A stretch of DNA of 39,424 bases from Microcaldota archaeon (GTDB lineage: Archaea; Micrarchaeota; Micrarchaeia; Micrarchaeales; Micrarchaeaceae). Location of the stretch: assembly GCA_014874295.1 (NCBI GenBank), contig JACWAL010000035.1, positions 1 to 39,424 on the forward strand. The letters run 5' to 3'. Positions 27,100 to 35,343 of this stretch are shown here, piece after piece. The position numbers and the translations under genes were made by a program. Within the stretch, counting starts at the first letter, position 1; each line of letters opens with the position of its first letter. The notes beneath the pieces are model-generated. The model saw nothing but the letters and a program-made list of their open reading frames with translations, was not told where the DNA came from and did no database searches.

Positions 27100-27184
27100 G
27101 CAGAGGTAGCAAAGCCTGGTCAAATGCGACGGATTCAGGGTCCGCTCCCTTAGGGGTTCGAGAGTTCAAATCTCTCCCTCTGCA
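27100..27184 (+). tRNA. tRNA-Leu(CAG)
   Basis: Acceptor GCAGAGG/CCTCTGC, anticodon loop TTCAGGG (CAG at 27136-27138), long variable arm (type II), T-arm GAGAG-TTCAAAT-CTCTC; no encoded CCA. Confidence 0.92.
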
Positions 27185-27241
27185 TCTATATCAAACATAC
27201 GTGCATATACCCCCTTTAAATACTTGCCATGTATCTTTCTA

Positions 27242-27817
27242 ATGAACCATAATGGTAATCGGATGTTGTCTTATAAGAAAATCGCAGTCATTGCATTTGC
27301 TTTGGGGTTGTTGATTGTATTTCTAAGCTTCCAGATAAATAGAACAGACACAGATAGGGGACCCGTTTATGGCGCGCCGTTGACCTTCTACAATTGCATT
27401 TCTGCTCCTTATTCCACAATAAGCTGCCAGATTGAATATCTGGGCCTAACAATCGACTATTTGGATTACGTGGCAGGGATTGCATTCGTGCTTCTTATTA
27501 TGAAGTTTCTGATTAGCTTGACAGCCCACAAAATATCCAATCCCAAGGTTAAACTGGAGGTTATCATAACCGCCACCATATCCGGAATATTCTTCACCTT
27601 GTTTACTCTCATGTTCTGGGTACCGACGGGCGATATCAACGGCGCGGTTGGATACGGCTTGCCGTTCGGTTACTTTCTTCCATTTTACTACGGGCTCGAC
27701 TCAATTTCCTATCTAAACTTTGTAGTAGACTATGTTTTTTATTTTGGGATTTCCGCGCTAGCGATGCTGTACACCAAGACGTTGTTTATAGCACAGCACA
27801 GTAAAAAGTCTGCTTGA
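27242..27817 (+). CDS. Multi-pass membrane protein, unknown, AT-rich
   Basis: 'MNHNGNRMLSYKKIAVIAFALGLLIVFLSFQI...'; TATA-like TTTAAATA about 30 nt upstream of ATG 27242. Confidence 0.6.
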   Translation: MNHNGNRMLSYKKIAVIAFALGLLIVFLSFQINRTDTDRGPVYGAPLTFYNCISAPYSTISCQIEYLGLTIDYLDYVAGIAFVLLIMKFLISLTAHKISNPKVKLEVIITATISGIFFTLFTLMFWVPTGDINGAVGYGLPFGYFLPFYYGLDSISYLNFVVDYVFYFGISALAMLYTKTLFIAQHSKKSA

Positions 27818-28197
27818 AGAATAAGCATTGGGACCACTCTGGGTTCATAAACGATAGGATAGCAGGCGTAACTGTGTATGGACTAGAGGACTTACTTGCC
27901 AGGAAACTCAATGCTCTGAAGGATCGGGCGGAAGGCAAGGACATATTCGACTCTTACAATGGTCTTGCAATAGCTGATATAAAGAAGTTGAAAAAGGCCA
28001 TGCCGGTGGCATTAGAGGATGGATCGCATAAATTGACATTAGAAGAGTTCATAGATTCTATATCTGCGAAATTAAACAGTGTCGATGCAAAGAAGGTCCA
28101 AAAGCTGACTAATCAATATATACCTGTGAGGAACAGGCCTACAAGTTGGAAGATCATGATAAGCACATTGCGCGACAGACTCGAAACGATGGCATAA
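27814..28197 (+). CDS. AbiEii/AbiGii-type nucleotidyltransferase C-terminal fragment (probable remnant)
   Basis: 'IAGVTVYGLEDLLARKLNALKDRAEGKDIFDSYNGLA' is typical of the AbiEii toxin family after the catalytic core; the N-terminal GGxxLxxxxxxR/DxD half is absent; TTG start. Confidence 0.6.
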   Translation: MKNKHWDHSGFINDRIAGVTVYGLEDLLARKLNALKDRAEGKDIFDSYNGLAIADIKKLKKAMPVALEDGSHKLTLEEFIDSISAKLNSVDAKKVQKLTNQYIPVRNRPTSWKIMISTLRDRLETMA

Positions 28198-28218
28198 TGC
28201 ATCAGTCGCGTTGGAGTT

Positions 28219-29649
28219 TCACTTTGTGGTTCTCTTCTCCATCGGGAAGGCGATGACCTCCTTGATGGAAGTCTGGTTTGTGAGCAACATGACCAGCCTG
28301 TCGACGCCTATGCCGATGCCACCCATCGGCGGCATCCCGTACTCCATCGCCTCTATGAATTCTATATCGAGCGGCTCGGCCTCCTTGTCGCCTATCGCCG
28401 CCTTCGCCTTCTCGGCCTCGAAGTTTTCCCTCTGTACGAATGGGTTGTTCAGCTCGGAGTATGAGTTCCCAAGCTCCATGCCCTGTATGAAGATCTCGAA
28501 CCTTTCCACGAGCTTCGGGTTCCCGCGCTTCTCCCTGGTGAGCGGCGACGTCTCCCTCGGATAATCGACTGCAAATGTCGGCTGCTTGAGCTTCGGCTGT
28601 ACCAGCACGTCGAACAGCTTCTCGTATGCATGCGCCCTGAAACGCTTGCCCTTCTCAAACCTGATGCCGTGCTTCTCGGCAAGCGAGAATAGCTCTTCGT
28701 CCTTGAGCGACATGACATCCTTCCCTGTCGCATCGTTTATGCTGTCTATGTACTTCACGCGCCTGAACGGCGCCTTGAAGCTGATCTTCTCGCCTTGGTA
28801 CTCTATCATGTCGGAACCATACAGCTCCTTCACTATGAACTCGAACATGCCCTCCGTTAACTTCATCATCCCCTCGTAGTCTGTGTAGGCCTGGTAGGCC
28901 TCCATCATCGTGAATTCAGGACTGTGCGTCGTGTCGATATCCTCGTTCCTGAACGCCTTGTAGATCTCGAAGACGCGCTCAAAGCCCCCTATGACAAGGC
29001 GCTTTAGATACAGCTCGTTCGCAATTCTGAGATAATCCTCCTCGTTCAGCGTGTTGACGAACGTCTTGAACGGCTCGGCGTCGGCACCGCCGTACAGCGG
29101 CTGTATCACTGGAGTCTCGAACTCCATGAAGCCCTGTTTTTCTAAGTAATAACGCATCATCTTGGTTATCGTGACTCGCTTCACGAATATGTCGCGCGTC
29201 TCGCGGTTTATTATCAGGTCGAGGTAGCGCTTCCTATACCGCAGTTCCGTGTCCTGCAGCCCCTTCCACTTGCCAGGTAGCGGCCTTACTGCCTTCGCGA
29301 GAAGAACATGCTCCTTTACCCTCACGCTCACCTCCCCTGGTTTGGTCTTGAATACTGTTCCCTTCGCGCCCAGCACGTCCCCTGGATTCAAGGCCTTCGC
29401 CGCATCTATGCCCTTCTCTCCCACATCGGTGAAGTCGAAATAGCACTGTATGGCCTGTGTCGCATCGAGGATGTCGACGAAGACGAGCTTGCCGGACTTC
29501 CTCACGGCGAGTACGCGGCCCGCTACCGATACCTCTTTGCCCTCATATGAATCGTAGTGCGCCTTTATCTCCACAGCCCTCGCATCCGCGTCGTACGTGT
29601 ACGGCACAGCGGCAATCATGTCGCGCAGCCTTGTCTCGTCTGCATCCAT
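28219..29649 (-). CDS. lysS: Lysyl-tRNA synthetase, class II
   Basis: 'GKEVSVAGRVLAVRKSGKLVFVDILD', 'LRYRKRYLDLIINRETRDIFVKRVTITKMMRYYLEKQGFMEFETPVI', 'PEFTMMEAYQAY', 'GIGIGVDRLVMLLT'. Confidence 0.95.
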   Translation of the reverse strand: MDADETRLRDMIAAVPYTYDADARAVEIKAHYDSYEGKEVSVAGRVLAVRKSGKLVFVDILDATQAIQCYFDFTDVGEKGIDAAKALNPGDVLGAKGTVFKTKPGEVSVRVKEHVLLAKAVRPLPGKWKGLQDTELRYRKRYLDLIINRETRDIFVKRVTITKMMRYYLEKQGFMEFETPVIQPLYGGADAEPFKTFVNTLNEEDYLRIANELYLKRLVIGGFERVFEIYKAFRNEDIDTTHSPEFTMMEAYQAYTDYEGMMKLTEGMFEFIVKELYGSDMIEYQGEKISFKAPFRRVKYIDSINDATGKDVMSLKDEELFSLAEKHGIRFEKGKRFRAHAYEKLFDVLVQPKLKQPTFAVDYPRETSPLTREKRGNPKLVERFEIFIQGMELGNSYSELNNPFVQRENFEAEKAKAAIGDKEAEPLDIEFIEAMEYGMPPMGGIGIGVDRLVMLLTNQTSIKEVIAFPMEKRTTK

Positions 29650-29650
29650 C

Positions 29651-29747
29651 CGGACCACAGCTATTAGAACGCGAATAACCTATTTAAGCATTGTATCCGA
29701 GCGCACAATGGAACTGTGGTCCGCTCGAAAACATCTAAATAGGTTAT
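29651..29747. promoter_or_regulatory. Divergent lysS / TPR-AAA+ promoter region with interlocked inverted repeats
   Basis: TAAATAGGTTAT at 29736-29747 and its exact reverse complement at 29675-29686; CTGTGGTCCG at 29714-29723 and its exact reverse complement at 29651-29660; CATTGT/ACAATG at 29689-29694/29705-29710. Confidence 0.65.
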
Positions 29748-29773
29748 ATCCGACTAAATATCAGTGCAATTAG

Positions 29774-31297
29774 ATGGCCGACGAGAAAACCCCGAATGGC
29801 AGCCAAGGCAAGAAGGAGGTCAACCCGCAGGCAAAGGAACATTGGATGAGAGGCAACAGCTTCTTCGACGAGAGTAAGTTCAATGAAGCGATAAAGGAAT
29901 ATGGGGAAGCGATAGCCATCGACAAGGACTACGCGAGTGCGTACTTTAACAGGGCGCTCAACAACACGATAACCAAGAGCTTCGACGCAGCGAAGAAGGA
30001 CCTGCAGTCCGTCATGGAGCTGGAGCCGAAGAGCGCCGACGCGCCTCTGCTCATGGGCGACATCGCCGAGCAGCAGGACGACCTGCTCGGTGCCAGGTTC
30101 TGGTACGAGCGGTCGCTGGCGAACAACCCCAGCTATACAGAGGCGAAGAACAGGCTCGAGCACATAGACTCGCTGCTGCACGTCGAGCCCGGCAAGGGAG
30201 GCTCCGCGCAGGTGCAGGTAGGGGCGAAGAAGGAGGTCAAGAAGGAAGAGACCATCATAGAGGAGGGCCAGATCAAGAAGGTCGCGTTCTACAAGTCGAG
30301 CATGAAGTTCGACAGAGTCATAGGCATGGACAAGGTCAAGAAGTACCTCTACGAGAACGTCGTCCTTGCCATACAGAAACCGGACCTCTTCAAGAAGTAC
30401 GGGAAGAAGCTCGGCGTGGGCCTCCTGCTCTACGGCCCGCCTGGTACAGGAAAGACGTTTGTCGTCAATGCGATAGCTGGGGAGTCGAACGCCAACGTCA
30501 TAATAGCGAGGATAAACCAGATAGTGGACATGTACACGGGCAACACTGAGAAGAACCTCCATGCCATATTCGAGCAGGCCAGGCAGAACGCCCCGTGCAT
30601 AATATTCTTCGACGAGCTCGACGCGCTCGGCGTCAAGCGCGGCAGCGGAGGTGATGGCGGAGGCGGCGAAAGCTCGGCCATGCGCCTCGCGGTCAACCAG
30701 TTCCTCGTCGAGATGAACGGCGTGGAGGCCAATCCGGAGGGCATATTCGTTATAGGTGCAACTAACAATCCATGGGACATCGACCCGGCACTGAAGAGGA
30801 GTGGCAGATTCGGCGACGCAGTTTACATACCGCCGCCGAAGTACAAAGACAGGAAGGGGCTGTTCGAACTCTACACGCGCAACAAGCCGAGGGGGTGGCT
30901 CAACTACGGGAGGCTTGCCAGAGCAACGTCCGGATACTCCCCGGCTGATATAGAGCGCGTCTGCGACAAGGCGGCTATGCGCCCCCTGCTCCATGAGCAC
31001 GAGCACCAGACAGCCAGGAAGCTTGACATGCATGACATGATGGCGATACTCAAGGACAAGGACACGAGCGGAAGCAGTCTTGACGAGTGGTATTCGATGG
31101 TCAAGAAGGACGTGATAAGCAAGACAGAAGTAGCTACAGTCAACGGGAAGAAGCAGGAAACCGTCAAGGAGGGTAAGCTCGACGCGCAGGAGAAGGTCCT
31201 CTACAAGGTGATGGTCAAGGACATAAAGAAGAACACCAGCCCCGCTAGGATAAAGATCAAGAACTTTAACAGGTGGTGGGCGCTGCACGTGTTCTGA
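29774..31297 (+). CDS. AAA+ ATPase with N-terminal TPR repeats
   Basis: TPR-like 'AKEHWMRGNSFFDESKFNEAIKEYGEAIAIDKDYASAYFNRAL...' then AAA+ 'LLLYGPPGTGKTFVVNAIAGES', 'IIFFDELDALG', 'VIGATNNPWDIDPALKRSGRF'. Confidence 0.88.
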   Translation: MADEKTPNGSQGKKEVNPQAKEHWMRGNSFFDESKFNEAIKEYGEAIAIDKDYASAYFNRALNNTITKSFDAAKKDLQSVMELEPKSADAPLLMGDIAEQQDDLLGARFWYERSLANNPSYTEAKNRLEHIDSLLHVEPGKGGSAQVQVGAKKEVKKEETIIEEGQIKKVAFYKSSMKFDRVIGMDKVKKYLYENVVLAIQKPDLFKKYGKKLGVGLLLYGPPGTGKTFVVNAIAGESNANVIIARINQIVDMYTGNTEKNLHAIFEQARQNAPCIIFFDELDALGVKRGSGGDGGGGESSAMRLAVNQFLVEMNGVEANPEGIFVIGATNNPWDIDPALKRSGRFGDAVYIPPPKYKDRKGLFELYTRNKPRGWLNYGRLARATSGYSPADIERVCDKAAMRPLLHEHEHQTARKLDMHDMMAILKDKDTSGSSLDEWYSMVKKDVISKTEVATVNGKKQETVKEGKLDAQEKVLYKVMVKDIKKNTSPARIKIKNFNRWWALHVF

Positions 31298-31747
31298 TCA
31301 CTTGCGCAGCAGGCTCTTCCTTGCCGCCTCCACGGCCGTTATCGCCCTCTCCGCTATTTCCCTGTCGTCCCCTTCGAGGTCCTCGAGCATTATGTTCAGG
31401 CTCTTCTCTATCGTGTCTAGGAACTCGAGCCACTCCTTCGACTCGTCCCTGACGAGCTCGATGAAAGCGCTGTCCTTCGAGAAGAGGTCGAGCACCTTGA
31501 GCAGCGTGCGTGTCTCCTCGAAGCCCTGATTTTCGGACAGCTTCTTTACTATTTCCTCGCGCGCCTCCCTTACCTCGTGGGCGTTGACGCTGCTGTTCAT
31601 GCTCGTGAGCTTCGACGCCTCGGCAGACAATGCCAGCAGGCCCCTGTGAAGCCGGGAGAACAGGCCACCTATGCTGGAGGTTATCTTGTCATCCATCTGA
31701 TACATCCGTTGCGCGACATGCGGCGCCTTCTCTAGAGATTCGGACAC
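31298..31747 (-). CDS. Hypothetical helical/coiled-coil protein
   Basis: 149 aa charged helical ORF, convergent with the AAA+ gene; TATA-like sequences in the shared upstream region. Confidence 0.55.
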   Translation of the reverse strand: MSESLEKAPHVAQRMYQMDDKITSSIGGLFSRLHRGLLALSAEASKLTSMNSSVNAHEVREAREEIVKKLSENQGFEETRTLLKVLDLFSKDSAFIELVRDESKEWLEFLDTIEKSLNIMLEDLEGDDREIAERAITAVEAARKSLLRK

Positions 31748-31781
31748 AAAGTTTAAATATCGGCTTGTTTATTCTTTCTGC

Positions 31782-31877
31782 ATGCCAGGATTGCAGACAT
31801 CAGAAAGCTCATTCTTCAGTGCCGCGCCAGCTGGCGGCATCGTCCTGGGCATACTGCTGCTAATACTGACAGCGTAA
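31782..31877 (+). CDS. 31-aa single-TM microprotein
   Basis: MPGLQTSESSFFSAAPAGGIVLGILLLILTA*; TTTAAATAT box about 30 nt upstream of the ATG. Confidence 0.45.
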   Translation: MPGLQTSESSFFSAAPAGGIVLGILLLILTA

Positions 31878-31982
31878 AACCTGTGATATGGGTTTTGCGC
31901 GTGTGCTTGATATGATAGAGCTTATGCTTGGTTTTAACTGGTTGGGCAGGAAACGGGTTTCACATTGCAATTAGGTGGCAAC

Positions 31983-32168
31983 ATGGCAAGAGAATTGAAC
32001 AAGGAGTTGCTTAAGGACTACCGCAAGGCAACAGGCAACGAACAGCCCCCGAAGAACATGGATCTTCACGGGGCAGTGAAGATCGCGGAGAGGTATAGGG
32101 CCCTCAAGAGGGAGGGGAACCAGGCAAAGATCGAGGACTTCAAAGCCAAGCTGCGGAATGGAAGATGA
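31983..32168 (+). CDS. Small basic hypothetical protein
   Basis: MARELNKELLKDYRKATGNEQPPKNMDLHGAVKIAERYRALKREGNQAKIEDFKAKLRNGR; GGTGG-CAAC-ATG SD context. Confidence 0.55.
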   Translation: MARELNKELLKDYRKATGNEQPPKNMDLHGAVKIAERYRALKREGNQAKIEDFKAKLRNGR

Positions 32169-32177
32169 CAGGCAAAA

Positions 32178-32250
32178 GGCCTCACCCGGGAGTCGAACCC
32201 GGTCTGGGAGATCCACAGTCTCCTATGCAAGCCGTTACACCAGTGAGGCC
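32178..32250 (-). tRNA. tRNA-His(GTG)
   Basis: GGCCTCAC...GTGAGGCC eight-pair end consistent with encoded G-1:C73; anticodon arm GGAGA-CTGTGGA-TCTCC; T-arm CCGGG-TTCGACT-CCCGG; no encoded CCA; followed by TTTT. Confidence 0.92.
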
Positions 32251-32299
32251 ATCACAATGCAATGATATGGCACAAGGAGACTTTTAGCTCTTTTGCTGG

Positions 32300-32605
32300 C
32301 TATGTCGATGAATCGCCGATGATCGCGTGGACTGCACTGCCCTTCAGATACGCTATCAGGGTTCGGTCTTGCAGGTACGTGGAGAAACCGTCCATCTGCA
32401 GCGCCTGCGAGAGCGCGGACATGTAGCTCGCATTGTAACCCGCATTGCGCGCGTAGATGGACGCGAGCATCAACCCCTGCGATGTGGAATATGCGGAATA
32501 CGGGAGCGCGAACGACTGGTAAAGCGCAACACCTGAGAGGATAGAGGGGGCTGTCAGCGAGGATGCCATTATGGAAGCGACGACCAACAGTCCTAACGAC
32601 GCCAT
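32300..32605 (-). CDS. Small pilus-operon protein with N-terminal TM
   Basis: 101 aa; last gene of the pilus operon; abuts upstream ORF. Confidence 0.6.
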   Translation of the reverse strand: MASLGLLVVASIMASSLTAPSILSGVALYQSFALPYSAYSTSQGLMLASIYARNAGYNASYMSALSQALQMDGFSTYLQDRTLIAYLKGSAVHAIIGDSST

Positions 32606-32986
32606 TCAACCACACAGAGTCATGCACGACATGTTGACTTCCGCTCTGTATTTTAATGGCAGGCAGAATGTCTTGGAGGATGTGCAAGCCGCTGCTGCGC
32701 CATACGAGAAGGTTCTGCCACGGTAAGACAGCGATGCATAGCTTGTGTGGTAAAAGGTGTTGAACTCCTGCAGCATAGATGTCATGCATGTGTCATTCAG
32801 TGCTATGAGGCATGAACTGTATGTATGGTCGTATAGCAGCGCACTGAAGATGTCGTAGATCTCATTGTCGCTCGACAGCATGACTCCGTAGGGGTGCGCG
32901 GCAGCGGAGAAAGCATATGAGAGCGCGGAGGAAGCTATGGCGACTACTGCAATCGATAATGCGGCTTCTACGATGATGGTCGGCAT
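32606..32986 (-). CDS. Small pilin-like, Cys-containing secreted protein
   Basis: 126 aa; N-term 'MPTIIVEAALSIAVVAIASSALSYAFS'; five Cys outside the TM. Confidence 0.6.
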   Translation of the reverse strand: MPTIIVEAALSIAVVAIASSALSYAFSAAAHPYGVMLSSDNEIYDIFSALLYDHTYSSCLIALNDTCMTSMLQEFNTFYHTSYASLSYRGRTFSYGAAAACTSSKTFCLPLKYRAEVNMSCMTLCG

Positions 32987-32990
32987 GTGT

Positions 32991-34280
32991 TCACCTGACG
33001 CTTATCTTGGATCCATCGACATATACTGTCTCATTCGCGTTGAGGCTGTCGTTCAGGCGTTCGAGTATGTCGCCGTAAACAAACTCCTGCAATGGAGGGC
33101 ACGACAGCATGCCCCTCCCTGTAAGGTAGATGCATTGCGACGTTGATTGCGCCGGAAGGGTCGAGTTGACGTAGGAATCGTATGCGCTGATGGCCTGCTG
33201 TATCGCAGACATCTGTGAATTGTCCACACCAGTGTTGTTGTAATAGGCTAGCATGCTCTCCACGTTGTTCAGGTACTGTTGGAACGTAGTGTAATAGCTC
33301 ATGTTGACCAGGCGCGCCGCATTCGAGCGAAGCACTGCAATGCTCTGCGCTGGATCGGGCCCATATGCGATGATGTTGCCATCGACTACGGCGTTGCCCG
33401 CTATGGCATTGCCAAGGTAGACGTACGAAGATGGTGCATGCGATGACAGGTTAGCGGTCAACATGGTCCCACCAACGTTCGTGACCAGCGATATGTTGTA
33501 GTACGGACTATATGAATAGTTGACCTTCTGCATGATCTTGCCGTTACCGGGGCCGTAGAAGCAGTAGGTCCTAGTAGTGCCGTACGCGCCGAAACAATAG
33601 TCATCGAATATGCGCACTTCCCACTTCGCGTCGCCGCACTGCATCTGTATGGGCCATAGCTGGTCCCAGAAGTTCATCATGGTGCAGCTCGACGATTGCG
33701 TTATGGCCCCCATGCTGACCGGACTTGACAACCCGTACAGCAGTGATTCGTTGCGGCGCGCTATATAAGCGCTGACCTGGCCGGACTGGTTGCGGACATA
33801 CTGCGATGCGCTGCCATTGACCGTGACGGTCATGCCATATGCATGCAGCGCTACTGTATTACTGCCGTTCACCGCAACTACGGCCACACTCACATTATGC
33901 TGGCCTACTGCAGTGAGCAGTATTGGTATGCTCAATATCGATGGGTTTCCCTGCCCTACATAGCTGTACTGTATGGCTCCTATTCCAGCCTCGCCCGCGG
34001 TGACATTGGATATCGCGAAGCCTGCAGGGAGGTATACGATTGCGTATGCACGGGCAGGCTGCATCAGATATGTAGTGGAAGGCACGTAGACTGAAAGCTG
34101 TGACGCAGTGTCGGTCGTTGCCATCATATTTGAGTAGTCCAAACCTGAAACGTTCCTGAGCGATGAATAGACCGGCGCCTCGCGCGATGCGAGGCCCGCA
34201 TAGAGGGATAAGATGGTGACAGCGAACGCTGAGACTGCCGCAAGCAGTATTATGAACTCCGTGCTGCTCTGACCCTTCAT
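32991..34280 (-). CDS. Large class III signal-peptide pilin
   Basis: 429 aa; 'MKGQSSTEFIILLAAVSAFAVTILSLYAGLA' class III signal peptide. Confidence 0.78.
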   Translation of the reverse strand: MKGQSSTEFIILLAAVSAFAVTILSLYAGLASREAPVYSSLRNVSGLDYSNMMATTDTASQLSVYVPSTTYLMQPARAYAIVYLPAGFAISNVTAGEAGIGAIQYSYVGQGNPSILSIPILLTAVGQHNVSVAVVAVNGSNTVALHAYGMTVTVNGSASQYVRNQSGQVSAYIARRNESLLYGLSSPVSMGAITQSSSCTMMNFWDQLWPIQMQCGDAKWEVRIFDDYCFGAYGTTRTYCFYGPGNGKIMQKVNYSYSPYYNISLVTNVGGTMLTANLSSHAPSSYVYLGNAIAGNAVVDGNIIAYGPDPAQSIAVLRSNAARLVNMSYYTTFQQYLNNVESMLAYYNNTGVDNSQMSAIQQAISAYDSYVNSTLPAQSTSQCIYLTGRGMLSCPPLQEFVYGDILERLNDSLNANETVYVDGSKISVR

Positions 34281-34564
34281 CCATTCACCGATACGGAGCG
34301 GAGCGCACCGCCGGAATCGACCAGCCTCACACCCGGCTTTGACACTGGATTCTGCACGTATGCGCCATGCAACACGGTGCCTGTCATCTGTGCGATGTAA
34401 AGCGCGGCCTGGATCGAGGAATTAGATGCTAGCGCACCGCCTGCTGAGGAGATTGCGCCATACAGCGATGAGCGCTCGGAAATGTATTGCGCTGCCATTA
34501 TGATGAGTGCGGACGAGACCAGCAGCAATGCGATGAGCAGGTCTACGCCTATTATGCACCGCAT
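34277..34564 (-). CDS. Minor pilin-like protein
   Basis: 95 aa; 'MRCIIGVDLLIALLLVSSALIIMAAQYISE'; 4-bp ATGA overlap with downstream gene. Confidence 0.65.
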   Translation of the reverse strand: MRCIIGVDLLIALLLVSSALIIMAAQYISERSSLYGAISSAGGALASNSSIQAALYIAQMTGTVLHGAYVQNPVSKPGVRLVDSGGALRSVSVNG

Positions 34565-34568
34565 TGGG

Positions 34569-34751
34569 TCACCTCAGCAGCGCCTCAAGACTGTTCACCG
34601 ACGCGTTCGCGCTGGCAAACGCACTTCCTTGTAGTGTCTCTATAGTAGGCGGCGCGCGCGCCAGCCCTGCATAGAGCCACGATGAGGCCAGGAGCAGCGA
34701 CAGCGATGACAGCAGATAGACCAGCAACATAAGTGAGATTTGCGCCTTCAT
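34569..34751 (-). CDS. Minor pilin-like protein
   Basis: 60 aa from ATG 34751: MKAQISLMLLVYLLSSLSLLLASSWLYAGLARAPPTIETLQGSAFASANASVNSLEALLR. Confidence 0.6.
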   Translation of the reverse strand: MKAQISLMLLVYLLSSLSLLLASSWLYAGLARAPPTIETLQGSAFASANASVNSLEALLR

Positions 34752-34755
34752 GCGT

Positions 34756-35118
34756 TCACCCAACCAGGTAACCTCCTGCGGACCTTTGCACAGTAATCCG
34801 CACAGTGCTGCCTTCCTCACTGCATAGCAGGCTACTGAACGAGACGTTTCCGTACAGCGGGAATGTCCCGTATCTGGTTGCTATACCATAACCCGATAGC
34901 GTGGAGTTGCATAGCCCATACGGCACCTTGGCTGTGAAACTGTACGAGGAATAACCCATCGCATAGTCTATCGCGGCCACGAAATCGCGGAACTGCGCGG
35001 CGCCCTCGCCATTCGTCATTGCCGAGTAGTACGGCAGGAAGAGCGAGAGCGAGAGCGCCAATGACGCTGCCGACACGGCGATGTAGGTCAGGAACTCCAC
35101 AGTCATCTGCGGCCTCAT
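34756..35118 (-). CDS. Minor pilin with class III-like signal
   Basis: 120 aa; 'MRPQMTVEFLTYIAVSAASLALSLSLFLPYYSA'. Confidence 0.72.
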   Translation of the reverse strand: MRPQMTVEFLTYIAVSAASLALSLSLFLPYYSAMTNGEGAAQFRDFVAAIDYAMGYSSYSFTAKVPYGLCNSTLSGYGIATRYGTFPLYGNVSFSSLLCSEEGSTVRITVQRSAGGYLVG

Positions 35119-35119
35119 C

Positions 35120-35329
35120 TCACTTCACCATTGCGCTGAGGTTCCCAAGCTGCGAGCCGAGCTTCTGCGCCATCGTATTGCTGCCGTTGAAGAACTGGCT
35201 TGTCGCCGTCCCCTTCAACTGTACCATCATGGTCAGGGCTATCACGATTATGATGCTGACGGCAGACAGCATCATTATGTACTCTATCGAGCTCTGCACT
35301 TTCCTTGTCCTGCTTTTCTTGTCTCTCAT
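35120..35329 (-). CDS. Small pilin with class III signal peptide
   Basis: 69 aa from ATG 35329: MRDKKSRTRKVQSSIEYIMMLSAVSIIIVIALTMMVQLKG...; QSSIEY motif. The track ORF starting at 35752 is over-extended. Confidence 0.78.
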   Translation of the reverse strand: MRDKKSRTRKVQSSIEYIMMLSAVSIIIVIALTMMVQLKGTATSQFFNGSNTMAQKLGSQLGNLSAMVK

Positions 35330-35343
35330 CGAATCACCTAGCG

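Noticed and set aside
27021-27123. N-terminal extension of the APC permease ORF
   Set aside because: The extension runs through the tRNA-Leu gene; the methionine at 27021 begins the first conserved TM.
29744-31288. 514-aa minus-strand ORF opposite the TPR-AAA+ gene
   Set aside because: Fully antisense to a clearly conserved AAA+ gene; composition (Leu/Val/Arg/His rich, no domain) is typical of a shadow ORF from biased codon usage.
27042-31974. TGCAATTAG seen three times in intergenic DNA (27042, 29765, 31966), two of them just before plus-strand starts
   Set aside because: Nine bases, AT-rich promoter context, one copy not oriented to a gene; too weak without genome-wide counts.
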